Shown here piece by piece: positions 27,361 to 36,051 of a DNA stretch of 64,000 bases. Position 1 is the stretch's first letter. Each line of letters starts with the position of its first letter. The translations under genes and the position numbers were made by a program. The stretch spans positions 448,285-512,284 of the forward strand of contig JAEZMV010000015.1 in NCBI GenBank assembly GCA_023414875.1, written 5' to 3'. The notes below the pieces were generated by a model. That model was not told where the DNA came from and did not search any database. It worked only from the letters and a program-made list of their open reading frames with translations. The stretch comes from Bacillota bacterium (GTDB lineage Bacteria; Bacillota; Clostridia; Lachnospirales; Lachnospiraceae).

Positions 27361-27375
27361 CCGCTGATGTCACCT

Positions 27376-27437
27376 CAAACATTATATAAATCTCTACAGT
27401 AAAAACGCACCCATCAACAAATTCTAGTGAGTGCGTC
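27376..27437 (-). repeat. Dispersed repeat, copy 1, containing a terminator for the citrate synthase gene
   Basis: A 62-bp stretch (CAAACATTATATAAAT... CGCACCCATCAACAAAT) closely similar to 58829-58890. Within it ACGCAC/GTGCGT forms a stem followed on the minus strand by TTTTTACTG, so it probably terminates the citrate synthase transcript. Confidence 0.6.
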
Positions 27438-27493
27438 CAGCCATTACTTATTCAATTCTTATTTCACTTTATATAGCAGGCAGACCGTCAGGT

Positions 27494-28867
27494 TTATCTT
27501 TCATCTATATCCTGGTATTCTCGTTTCGTTCCTACGTATTTGTATGCTGGTCGTATGATTTTCCCATAATTGACCAATTCTTCTAATCGATGTGCACTCC
27601 ATCCAGAGATACGAGCGATTGCAAAGATCGGTGTAAATAACTCTCTTGGTATATTTAACATTGTATATACCAATCCACTATAGAAATCTACATTCGCACA
27701 AATAGGCTTAAAGGTCATACGTTTTTTAGTGATTAAATCCTTGGCAATAAGCTCCACTTTTTCATATAATCGATATTCTTCCATCCTACCCTTTTCCTCT
27801 GCCAATTTCATCGCAAATTCTTTCAGTATAATCTCTCTAGGATCAGAAATTGTATAAACTGCATGTCCCATACCATAAATTAGACCAGAATGATCAAAAG
27901 TTTTACCTGATAGAGTATTCTCTAGATAATCTGTGATTGCTTCTTCGTCATTCCAATCAGTTATATGATTTTTTAAATCATCAAACATCTGCAGTACTTT
28001 TAAATTTGCGCCACCATGTTTTGGACCCTTCAATGATCCAATTGAAGCTGCAACTGCTGAATAAGTATCAGTTCCTGTCGATGTAACCACATGATTTGTA
28101 AATGTTGAATTATTACCACCACCATGTTCAGCATGTAGCACCAGTGCAATATCTAATACTTTTGCTTCTAATTCTGTATACTGTCCATCTTCACGTAACA
28201 TATATAAAATATTTTCTGCAGTTGATCTCTCTTTTTCTGGAACACGAATCAACATGGTCTTATTCAGACGCAAATGCTGATAGGTCTCATACGAATATAC
28301 TGCTAATAAAGGCATTTTTGCGATTAATTGTAATGATTGACGAAGAACATTTGGAACTGAAATATCATCTGGATTCTCATCATAGGAATATAATCCCAAT
28401 ACGCTCTTCTGCAAGCCATTCATCAAGTTTGCACTTGTCGCTTTCATAACCACGTCACGTACAAATTGTCCGGATAATTCCTGCAGATCCGAAAGAATAC
28501 AATTAAAACTTTCAAGTTGCCTCCTGTCAGGTAATTCTCCAAAAATCAACAAATAGGTTGTCTCTTCAAATGCATAACGTTGGTTCTGGTACCCTTTCAC
28601 TATATCTTTCACATTATATCCCTGATATCGAAGAATACCATCTGCTGGATATTTCATTCCATTTCTAAAATCATATCCACATACATCAGATACTTCTGTC
28701 AAACCGGTTAACACACCTTTACCATTGGCATCTCGTAGTCCGCGTTTTACATCATACTCCGTATATAGGTCCTGATTGATCTCTCCAGATTTCATACAGG
28801 TTTCCACCAGATAATCAAATTGTGCATCCAGTTCCCGACTTAATTCCATCATGTTTTGATTATTCAT
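27494..28867 (-). CDS. gltA: Citrate synthase
   Basis: 457 residues, cytoplasmic; condenses oxaloacetate and acetyl-CoA. The conserved segments are present: HAEHGGGNNSTF, GPKHGGAN, GMGHAVYTISDPR (catalytic His) and NVDFYSG (catalytic Asp). The N-terminal extension of about 60 residues is typical of clostridial enzymes. It supplies carbon for 2-oxoglutarate and glutamate. The upstream region carries a 50-bp element shared with the glutamate dehydrogenase promoter, indicating coordinated control. A methylcitrate synthase activity cannot be ruled out by eye. Confidence 0.92.
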   Translation of the reverse strand: MNNQNMMELSRELDAQFDYLVETCMKSGEINQDLYTEYDVKRGLRDANGKGVLTGLTEVSDVCGYDFRNGMKYPADGILRYQGYNVKDIVKGYQNQRYAFEETTYLLIFGELPDRRQLESFNCILSDLQELSGQFVRDVVMKATSANLMNGLQKSVLGLYSYDENPDDISVPNVLRQSLQLIAKMPLLAVYSYETYQHLRLNKTMLIRVPEKERSTAENILYMLREDGQYTELEAKVLDIALVLHAEHGGGNNSTFTNHVVTSTGTDTYSAVAASIGSLKGPKHGGANLKVLQMFDDLKNHITDWNDEEAITDYLENTLSGKTFDHSGLIYGMGHAVYTISDPREIILKEFAMKLAEEKGRMEEYRLYEKVELIAKDLITKKRMTFKPICANVDFYSGLVYTMLNIPRELFTPIFAIARISGWSAHRLEELVNYGKIIRPAYKYVGTKREYQDIDER

Positions 28868-28988
28868 ATGTCATCTCTCCTTTTACATTCTCCCACTTCG
28901 TATGTATGAGATTAAATACTCGAAGTTGCATGTCACTGCAACTTTATCACTCCTAAGTGATATGTATATCATAGCAAATCCTGCATTG

Positions 28989-29038
28989 TGTGATTACACA
29001 TATACCGAATACTTATTTTCCCTAATCCGAAATATAAT
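28989..29038 (-). promoter_or_regulatory. Shared promoter element, copy upstream of citrate synthase
   Basis: Two conserved blocks (on the plus strand 23 bases beginning TGTGATTACACATATACC and ATCCGAAATATAAT) separated by 13 bases, identical in layout to 31462-31511. Contains two TTCGG half-sites 22 bp apart and a TGTGTAATCACA dyad, fitting a regulator site overlapping the promoter. Confidence 0.8.
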
Positions 29039-29084
29039 GAAAATATCTTAATATTCCATTCATCTCCATGTCTTCTAATATGAT

Positions 29085-29885
29085 CTACAATTCAAATATT
29101 TCCAGATCATCTGGCACATAGAGATTTCCATGGTAAAATTCTTTTCCTTCTTTTGTATATAATTCCTTTCGATTTTTCAGATTCTTCTCCTCTGTATGAT
29201 ATAAGATCAGATTTGGAACACGCAATTTTTCTGCGATCTCACATGCATCCTTTACCGTGCTATGATGCTTTTCATATGGTTTAAATGTCTCTCTTTCTTG
29301 ATATAAACAGAAAGCTTCATGCATTAACCAATCGCTATCTTTTATATACTCATATTCACAAGGATTGTATGGTTCGTCCCCGCAGCATGACAACTTCGTA
29401 CCATCCTCAAATATCATTGTAAATCCATACTGTCTTGCCTTTATAGATTTGATATCAAAAAATGTTACTGGACAGCCCAGAATTTCTTTCTGCTCACCGT
29501 TTTCCACAGGAATCAATAAGATATTCTCACCAATATGCTTTGTGACCTTTTTCTGAATCGTCAAATCGGCAATTGTTGTAATTGTGCTGACCAATCCACT
29601 ATGACAATAAATACGAAGCTCTCCATCGTATTTTCCCTGATTCATCTGCTGTCCAATCATCCGAATCAACCAAATCAGCCCAAGTAAATGATCCACATGT
29701 TCATGAGTCAAAAATATATCATGAATCTCTGTCAAGTCAATTCCGGTATCTTTCAATACCTTTAATATCCGATTTCCTCCTCCTGAATCAACTAAAAAAC
29801 ATTGATTATTCTCTGTCAATGCAAAGCATGTGTTAAAGCATTCTGTTACTGTTGCGTTTCCAGTTCCTAAAATTGTTAGTTTCAT
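29085..29885 (-). CDS. MBL-fold metallohydrolase (RNase Z-like)
   Basis: 266 residues from the ATG 9 bases after AAAGGTG; a GTG four codons earlier is possible. TILGTG at the N-terminus and THEHVDHLLG (His61/His63/Asp65/His66) define a metallo-beta-lactamase fold of the RNase Z / arylsulfatase type; later ligands are in CCGDEP and YEKHHS. It is encoded between citrate synthase and glutamate dehydrogenase on the same strand, with its own spacing. Could be a phosphodiesterase or hydrolase; the substrate is not evident. Confidence 0.82.
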   Translation of the reverse strand: MKLTILGTGNATVTECFNTCFALTENNQCFLVDSGGGNRILKVLKDTGIDLTEIHDIFLTHEHVDHLLGLIWLIRMIGQQMNQGKYDGELRIYCHSGLVSTITTIADLTIQKKVTKHIGENILLIPVENGEQKEILGCPVTFFDIKSIKARQYGFTMIFEDGTKLSCCGDEPYNPCEYEYIKDSDWLMHEAFCLYQERETFKPYEKHHSTVKDACEIAEKLRVPNLILYHTEEKNLKNRKELYTKEGKEFYHGNLYVPDDLEIFEL

Positions 29886-30015
29886 AAGGCATTTCACCTT
29901 TCTTTTGAACTCTATTTATTCTCTGTGCATTTTGAATTTTTTATATTATGATGCTGAAACAGTGAGATCAGATTCGTTTCTTTATACAATCAAGCATTCA
30001 TTTGCCTATATAAAC

Positions 30016-30052
30016 ACAACAGGCCTTCCGTAAAATACGTAAGGCTTGTTGT
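30016..30052 (-). terminator. Terminator after glutamate dehydrogenase
   Basis: ACAACA.GCCTT.CGTA / ACG.AAGGC.TGTTGT stem, followed on the minus strand by TGTTTATAT and on the plus strand by TTTCTAATTT; possibly bidirectional. Confidence 0.7.
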
Positions 30053-30079
30053 TTCTAATTTAAATACTTTTCATTTACG

Positions 30080-31357
30080 TTATGAAAACGAAATCGGACC
30101 GCCACGAAGTTTTCCAGCTGTACAGATTCGCTTAATTGCTACCATGTAAGCAGCCATACGAAGTGATACATTTTTCTCTACACTTAATTCATGTACTTCC
30201 TTAAATGCCGTCAACATAATCTTCTCTAACATTTTATTTACTTCTGACAGATCCCAGGTTAAGTTCTGTATATTCTGTACCCATTCAAAATAGGATACAA
30301 TGACACCACCTGCATTTGTCAGAATATCAGGACAGACAATTACGTTTTTCTGAGCCAGAATATTGTCAGCTTCTACAGCAGTTGGACCATTTGCAGCTTC
30401 AATGATCATAGTGGCTTTAATATCTGCTGCGTTGTCTGCTGTAATCTGATTCTCTAATGCTGCTGGAATCAGCAGATCACAATCGCATCGAATTAATTCC
30501 TCATTTGTAATATGTAATACGCTTGGATCCTCGTATTTATCCATGGTATTTCCCGCTTTGATAAATGCACGAATCTTGTCAACCGGAAGACCATCTTTAC
30601 AGTACAGACCGCCTGTATAATCGCTCATACCTACCACTTTACGGTTATCTGCATTAAAAATATCTGCTGCTACACCACCAACATTACCGCAACCCTGAAT
30701 TGCAATTCTTACGACAGTCGGATCATAGTTATAAGCTTTCATACATTCATATGCTGTAATCGTTACACCTCTTCCAGTTGCCTCAACACGCCCTACAGAT
30801 CCACCTATTTCAATTGGCTTACCGGTAACTACTCCTGGTACCGTATGTCCTTTGAACAGACTATAGGTATCCATGATCCATGCCATAACTTCACCATTTG
30901 TATTTACATCCGGTGCTGGAATATCCTGATCTGGTCCAATTATGGGAAGAATTCTTGTAGTGTAACGTCTAGTCAAACGAATCAGTTCTTCTCTGGACAG
31001 TTTACTCGGATCAACTTTAATACCACCCTTGGCTCCGCCATAAGGAATATTTACAACTGCACACTTAAAGGACATCCATGCAGATAATGCTTTTACTTCG
31101 TCCATATTAACATTCTGATGATAGCGGATTCCTCCTTTGTATGGTCCTCTTGCACTGGAATGCTGTACACGATAACCCTCAAATACTTTAATACTACCAT
31201 CATCCATCTTAATAGGTATTGATACTTTTAGTTCACGTTCAGGATACTTTAGTGTAACATATTCATCTTCAGTTAAGCCAAGTTTTGCTGCTGCCTGATC
31301 TAATACAGCAAGCATATTATCGTATGGATTATAATTCTTTTTTTCTGTGTTATCCAT
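30080..31357 (-). CDS. gdhA: Glutamate dehydrogenase
   Basis: 425 residues, Glu/Leu/Phe/Val dehydrogenase, the short hexameric NAD-type. Substrate-binding and catalytic segments GPYKGGIRYH, PYGGAKGGI (catalytic Lys) and PAPDVNTNGEVMAW are present, with the nucleotide-binding IQGCGNVGG. Interconverts glutamate and 2-oxoglutarate plus ammonium. Promoter element shared with citrate synthase. With PxpABC, the aminotransferase and the amino-acid transporter nearby, a catabolic role is likely. Confidence 0.95.
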   Translation of the reverse strand: MDNTEKKNYNPYDNMLAVLDQAAAKLGLTEDEYVTLKYPERELKVSIPIKMDDGSIKVFEGYRVQHSSARGPYKGGIRYHQNVNMDEVKALSAWMSFKCAVVNIPYGGAKGGIKVDPSKLSREELIRLTRRYTTRILPIIGPDQDIPAPDVNTNGEVMAWIMDTYSLFKGHTVPGVVTGKPIEIGGSVGRVEATGRGVTITAYECMKAYNYDPTVVRIAIQGCGNVGGVAADIFNADNRKVVGMSDYTGGLYCKDGLPVDKIRAFIKAGNTMDKYEDPSVLHITNEELIRCDCDLLIPAALENQITADNAADIKATMIIEAANGPTAVEADNILAQKNVIVCPDILTNAGGVIVSYFEWVQNIQNLTWDLSEVNKMLEKIMLTAFKEVHELSVEKNVSLRMAAYMVAIKRICTAGKLRGGPISFS

Positions 31358-31461
31358 AATAGTTTCTCCTCTTCATTTTCTTAAGTTGTAATTTTTCCAT
31401 ATTCCGTGTATATGCTTTTTTCTTTTCCTTTGATGATTCTATTATACAAAGTATTTAAATC

Positions 31462-31511
31462 TGTGATTACACATATACCGAATAACCTTTTTCTAAAATC
31501 CGAAATATAAT
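31462..31511 (-). promoter_or_regulatory. Shared promoter element, copy upstream of glutamate dehydrogenase
   Basis: Matches 28989-29038: identical 23-base and 14-base blocks at identical 13-base spacing, about 105 bases before the start codon. Confidence 0.8.
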
Positions 31512-31611
31512 CGGTTTCGATTACAACTTTTTAGTCTGAATGTATATACAAGAAAATCAAAAGAGGTCTATTCATTGCTCGCTTTATTTCCTACCATAAA
31601 TCGTTGATTTC

Positions 31612-32379
31612 TTAACAACCAGGATATTTCAATTTAATGTTCTTTTCTTTTAATATTTTCTTCCAGTCTTCTTCCGGTTCCTGATCTGTAATTACCATAT
31701 CTAACTGATCAAGATCAAGCACCTTAACAAAAGCTACCTTATTAAGCTTCGTGTGATCTACTAACAAAATCACCTTCTGACCTCGACTGATTAATGCCTT
31801 TTTTAATTCTGCCTCCTCATCATTAGAGTCAAACACACCACCGTCGATTTCCAAGGCTTTGCAGCTGATTAAAACAACCTCAACATAATAATCATTTAAA
31901 ACTCTACGAACGATATTTCCCTGCATGGAAAACGTTTTACGATTTACAATTCCACCCGTAGAAATAATATTGATAGACGCCTGGTCAAGCTCTCGAATGA
32001 TTTTTACAGAATTAGTCAGCACCGTAACATCGGAACGGTCCTGCAAAAATGCAATTGCTTCCATAACAGTAGAACTGGCATCTGCACCAATCGTCATTTG
32101 AGCAGAAATCTCCTCCGCTGCCAGTTGACCAATAATAACTTTGGCCTCCCTATTTGTCTGAGCTCGTCTCAAATAATCAATGTTTTCGGTAATTTTTTCC
32201 ATGTTCAACACTGCGCCACCAAAAGTTCGAGTAATCAATCCTTCATTTTCAAGCTTTTCCAAATCCCTACGAATCGTTTCTTCTGTAACAGCATGCTCAT
32301 TGCTGAGCTCCGCAACACTGACCTTTTTTTCTTGTTTTATGGTATGCCGAATCCGTGCAAGACGTTCTTTCTGTGCCAT
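31612..32379 (-). CDS. DeoR-family regulator
   Basis: 255 residues. N-terminal DeoR HTH (VAELSNEHAVTEETIRRDLE, then LENEGLITRTFGGAVL) and a C-terminal DeoR sugar-phosphate-sensing domain (GADASSTVMEAIAFL, LTNSVKI, ISTGGIVNRKTFSMQG). It is located downstream of the amino-acid transporter genes on the same strand, but 245 bases separate them. DeoR proteins usually sense phosphosugars; the only sugar cluster in the window lies 12 kb away, so the target is uncertain. Confidence 0.88.
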   Translation of the reverse strand: MAQKERLARIRHTIKQEKKVSVAELSNEHAVTEETIRRDLEKLENEGLITRTFGGAVLNMEKITENIDYLRRAQTNREAKVIIGQLAAEEISAQMTIGADASSTVMEAIAFLQDRSDVTVLTNSVKIIRELDQASINIISTGGIVNRKTFSMQGNIVRRVLNDYYVEVVLISCKALEIDGGVFDSNDEEAELKKALISRGQKVILLVDHTKLNKVAFVKVLDLDQLDMVITDQEPEEDWKKILKEKNIKLKYPGC

Positions 32380-32624
32380 TGTACGTGTACCTCCATTATT
32401 TATCTATGAATCATAAACTTATTTTACCATATTTTATTAAATTTTTAAATTCTATTTTCACAGCGGATTGTAATTTTTGTGTAGGAAATTGAGGTAAGAA
32501 TAAACCACATTATTTTTTTCTTCTGTCTTCACAGTATTCAACTATTTTTTCAGGCTTCGCTTTCCTTGATGGTGCAATTTATGTTATTGTATGCTCTGAC
32601 ATAATTTTTACGAATACATTTATG

Positions 32625-33338
32625 CTAGCCACCCAAATATGCCTTTTTCACATCATCGTTTGCCAAAAGCTCTGCGCCTGTTCCTTCTATCACAGTCTCT
32701 CCATTTTGCATAACATATGCATAGTCACAGAACTTCAGCGTCTCTGTGGCATTTTGCTCTACAATCAGGATTGTAATTCCTAATTTTGAAATCTGCTTTA
32801 CAAATCCAAATATTTCTCCTACTAATTTAGGCATCAATCCAAGTGAAGGTTCGTCTAGAATTAATACTTTCGGGTTCATCATCATTCCACGGGCAATGGC
32901 TACCATCTGCTGCTCACCACCAGATAAAGTACGAGCCGTCTGCTTGGAACGTTCCTTTACTCGAGGGAACAAATCATATACTTTTTCCAGATTCTGTTGA
33001 AGTATTTTAGGATCCTTGATCAAATATGCCCCCATCAACAGATTATCCTGTACTGATAGATTACCAAATAAATGTCTTCCTTCTGGTACCATTGAGATTC
33101 CCATAGAAGCCAGTTTATAAGTTGGTGCTCCAACAATCGACTTTCCATTAAATAAAATTTCTCCTGCCATTGGCTTTAATTCACCAGTCAATGCACGAAG
33201 TGTACTTGTCTTACCTGCACCATTGGATCCCAGAAGTGCCATAATTTCGCCTTCACCAACAGAAAAGGATACATTATGAACAACCTCAACATATCCGTAT
33301 CCTGCTTTTAGATTTTTCACTTCAATCAGTTTATTCAT
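32625..33338 (-). CDS. livF: Branched-chain-type amino-acid ABC transporter, ATPase 2
   Basis: 237 residues. Walker A GSNGAGKTS, ABC signature LSGGEQQ, Walker B ILDEPSLGL. LivF type by length and the GLMPKLV segment after Walker B. The ATG start overlaps the end of livG; a GTG four codons upstream is an alternative. Last gene of the five-gene transporter operon. Confidence 0.92.
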   Translation of the reverse strand: MNKLIEVKNLKAGYGYVEVVHNVSFSVGEGEIMALLGSNGAGKTSTLRALTGELKPMAGEILFNGKSIVGAPTYKLASMGISMVPEGRHLFGNLSVQDNLLMGAYLIKDPKILQQNLEKVYDLFPRVKERSKQTARTLSGGEQQMVAIARGMMMNPKVLILDEPSLGLMPKLVGEIFGFVKQISKLGITILIVEQNATETLKFCDYAYVMQNGETVIEGTGAELLANDDVKKAYLGG

Positions 33339-34062
33339 TGTCCTCAGCACCTCCTCCTAGATAAGCATTAATTACTGCCGGATTAGAAGTAACTTCTTCT
33401 GGAGTACCAACCATCAACAATTTACCAGATACAAGTACAACAACGCGGTTCGATACGTTCATTACAACGTCCATATTATGTTCGATGGTCAAAATTGCTA
33501 TTCCCTGTGCATTTATTTTACGAATCAGCTCTACAGCTTCCTTACGCTCAGTAGCTGTAAGTCCTGCCATTGTCTCGTCCAACAATAGTAATTTTGGATT
33601 CGTTGCCATAGCTCGCGCAATCTCAAGACGTTTTTTCTGAGCTACATTTAACTTTCCAGCTATCATATCCTTCATATGGTTCAAGGAACATAATTCCAGG
33701 ATTTCGTTAACTTTTTCTCCTGCTACATTCATTTTAGATGTATGGTTGAGGGCTCCAACTAAAATGTTTTCCCATACTGTCATTTCATTTAACGACTGAG
33801 GAATCTGAAATGTTCTTCCAATACCAAGTTTACAGATTTGGTGCGCTTTCTTCTCTGTAATATCTGTACCATCAAAAATTATAGATCCGCTGGTCAGATT
33901 GTGCGCTCCACTGATTGAGTTAAACAACGTGGTTTTTCCGGCACCATTTGGTCCTACAACACCTACAATTTCTGCTTCATTCACATCAAAAGTAATACCT
34001 TCGTTTGCCTTCAATCCACCGAACTGCTTTGTAGCATCTGTGATTTCTAATATTTTTTTCAT
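33331..34062 (-). CDS. livG: Branched-chain-type amino-acid ABC transporter, ATPase 1
   Basis: 243 residues. Walker A GPNGAGKTT, Walker B LLLDETMAGL (Glu-Thr instead of the usual Glu-Pro), H-loop IEHNMDVVM. The ABC signature is atypical: LNVAQKKRLEIARA in place of LSYGQQ/LSGGQ. This occurs at the position where LivG proteins often deviate, and the partner livF has a canonical signature. Four bases beyond the livF start, so translation is coupled. Confidence 0.92.
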   Translation of the reverse strand: MKKILEITDATKQFGGLKANEGITFDVNEAEIVGVVGPNGAGKTTLFNSISGAHNLTSGSIIFDGTDITEKKAHQICKLGIGRTFQIPQSLNEMTVWENILVGALNHTSKMNVAGEKVNEILELCSLNHMKDMIAGKLNVAQKKRLEIARAMATNPKLLLLDETMAGLTATERKEAVELIRKINAQGIAILTIEHNMDVVMNVSNRVVVLVSGKLLMVGTPEEVTSNPAVINAYLGGGAEDNE

Positions 34063-34079
34063 TACCGTTACTCCTTCCT

Positions 34080-35078
34080 CTAGTTACTAGCTTTTTTATG
34101 TCTTCTGTTTACTACTTCCTTTATTTTGTTTGGAAGTGTCAACAGACCACCAGGAAGGAATAACACTATGATGATTACAAGTCCACCATAAAGCACCATG
34201 TCCAGTCCACCAAACTTTCCTAGGAAGGAACGGGTGTACTCAGATAAGCACTCAATAATAATTGCACCAAGAATTGGTCCAGTTACAGTTCCAATACCAC
34301 CCATTACAGCTACAAGAACGATCATCATTGATACATTCAATGTCATCATACTTGCAGGATCAAAATAAAGAATATATTGTGCATAAAGACTACCGCCCAA
34401 ACTAACAATTGCTGCGCTAAGCATATATGCATAAATTTTATATTTAGAAACATCAATTCCAACACTGGCTGCAGCTTCTTCGTTTCCGCGAATGGTACGT
34501 AAATAATAGAAAAATCTGCATTTACTCAGTTTCTTAATTACAAGAAGAACAATCAACATAATTACAAGATAAATATAAAAATAAATTTTAGTTTCCTTAA
34601 ACTGTAAAAACAAAATAGAATTCAATTTCTTATCGAACATCGCTACACCTTTTGCTCCGTTAGTAAATTTAACGTTTACACAGATATAACGCATACACTC
34701 TGCAAGTGCCATTGTACAAATTGCAAATGCATGTCCCTTCAGTCGTAATACAGGTTTACCAATTAAGAATGCAAGGCCTGCTGAAAATAACATCCCAAGA
34801 GGAATTGTAATTAATGGCGACCATCCAAAATACTGAAGTGTCAGTCCAACTGAATATGCTCCTAGTCCGTAGAACATACTATGTCCATTTGATACCTGAC
34901 CGCAAAATCCACCAACTACATTCCATCCCATACCTAGAATTGACCAGATCAGAATCAGGACAAGAAGATTCTGGACAAACATACTTTTTGTCAGCTGTGG
35001 CAATACCAGTGCCACTGCAAGAAGAACAACTGTCAAAATCTTTTGGTTTTTAGTCATATCACCGAAAATAGCTTTCAT
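34080..35078 (-). CDS. livM: Branched-chain-type amino-acid ABC transporter, permease
   Basis: 332 residues, 8-10 membrane helices, with the LivM signatures GLGAYSVGLTLQY and the cytoplasmic EAA-like loop (IRGNEEAAASVGIDVSKYK). GGAGG lies 10 bases before the ATG. Three bases downstream of livH. Confidence 0.92.
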   Translation of the reverse strand: MKAIFGDMTKNQKILTVVLLAVALVLPQLTKSMFVQNLLVLILIWSILGMGWNVVGGFCGQVSNGHSMFYGLGAYSVGLTLQYFGWSPLITIPLGMLFSAGLAFLIGKPVLRLKGHAFAICTMALAECMRYICVNVKFTNGAKGVAMFDKKLNSILFLQFKETKIYFYIYLVIMLIVLLVIKKLSKCRFFYYLRTIRGNEEAAASVGIDVSKYKIYAYMLSAAIVSLGGSLYAQYILYFDPASMMTLNVSMMIVLVAVMGGIGTVTGPILGAIIIECLSEYTRSFLGKFGGLDMVLYGGLVIIIVLFLPGGLLTLPNKIKEVVNRRHKKASN

Positions 35079-35081
35079 AAT

Positions 35082-35942
35082 TTATTTACCTCCAAATAAT
35101 CCCTTAGGCTTAAACTGCAAAATCAACATAAAGATTACGCAGACACCCAAGTATTTAAAGGCAGTATTAAAATATACACCTGTTAAAGAGTCAACCAGAC
35201 CCATGATCAAGCCACCAATGATAGCACCTTCTACGCTACCAAAACCTCCCATTACGACTGCAATGAAACCAAACAACTGGAAGTTACCACCAACACTTGG
35301 ATAACAGTAATAATAATAGGAAAGTGCACATCCTGCTGCACTGGCGATTGCTGCAGATAAACCAAATGCCAGGGAATAAGATTTCTCGGTGTTAATTCCT
35401 ACTAATTCAGCAGCCTGCTTATCCATAGACGTTGCACGAATTGCCTTGCCTTGTCTTGTTGTGTTCAGGAACCAAAGCATAAAGCTGAAGACACCTACTG
35501 CTATAATCAAAGGAATAATTCTATTCTTAGAAATAACTAATCCTGCAACATTTAAGGATCCTTCCATCCCAGTGTGTTTAATGGTCTTAAATGTACCTCC
35601 AAATAACATCAGCATACCATTTACCAGTACAAGGCTTAAAGCAAAGGTAATTAAACGCTGAGATAATGTTGGTCCCTGCAAAGCTTTATGGATAATTGTT
35701 TTATAAATTCCAAATCCGAGAAAAAACAAAACGATCATACAAAATGGAAGTGCTGCCAGTGGGGGCAGTCCAGTGTATAATGTGAAAAAATATGAAACGA
35801 ACATAGAAATCATGAGGAACTCACCTTGTGAGAAACTCAGGATTCCCATTACGCCCCATACAAGGGCAATACCCATGGCAACCAGTGCATAAATGGTACC
35901 ATTGATCAATCCCTCATATAGTGCCTGAATCAATGTAGACAT
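35082..35942 (-). CDS. livH: Branched-chain-type amino-acid ABC transporter, permease
   Basis: 286 residues, about eight helices; LivH signatures GLINGTIYALVAMGIALVWG and ATSMDKQAAELVGINTEKSY. It follows the binding-protein gene after 109 bases that contain a hairpin. Confidence 0.92.
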   Translation of the reverse strand: MSTLIQALYEGLINGTIYALVAMGIALVWGVMGILSFSQGEFLMISMFVSYFFTLYTGLPPLAALPFCMIVLFFLGFGIYKTIIHKALQGPTLSQRLITFALSLVLVNGMLMLFGGTFKTIKHTGMEGSLNVAGLVISKNRIIPLIIAVGVFSFMLWFLNTTRQGKAIRATSMDKQAAELVGINTEKSYSLAFGLSAAIASAAGCALSYYYYCYPSVGGNFQLFGFIAVVMGGFGSVEGAIIGGLIMGLVDSLTGVYFNTAFKYLGVCVIFMLILQFKPKGLFGGK

Positions 35943-35983
35943 ATATGAATCCTCCTGTTAAGTTTTTCGCTGTTACTTTAAAC

Positions 35984-36015
35984 GTGGTCGCTACATCTTC
36001 TGCTGCAGCGACCAC
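35984..36015 (-). promoter_or_regulatory. Hairpin between binding-protein and permease genes
   Basis: GTGGTCGCT/AGCGACCAC, 9-bp perfect stem, 14-base loop, followed on the minus strand by GTTTAAAG. Probably a partial terminator or mRNA stabiliser giving more binding protein than permease. Confidence 0.6.
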
Positions 36016-36051
36016 ACAATCAATTCTAATACGTTGATAGGTTGATTCGTA

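Noticed and set aside
30845..31087. Short plus-strand frame inside glutamate dehydrogenase
   Set aside because: Antisense shadow of a well-conserved enzyme.
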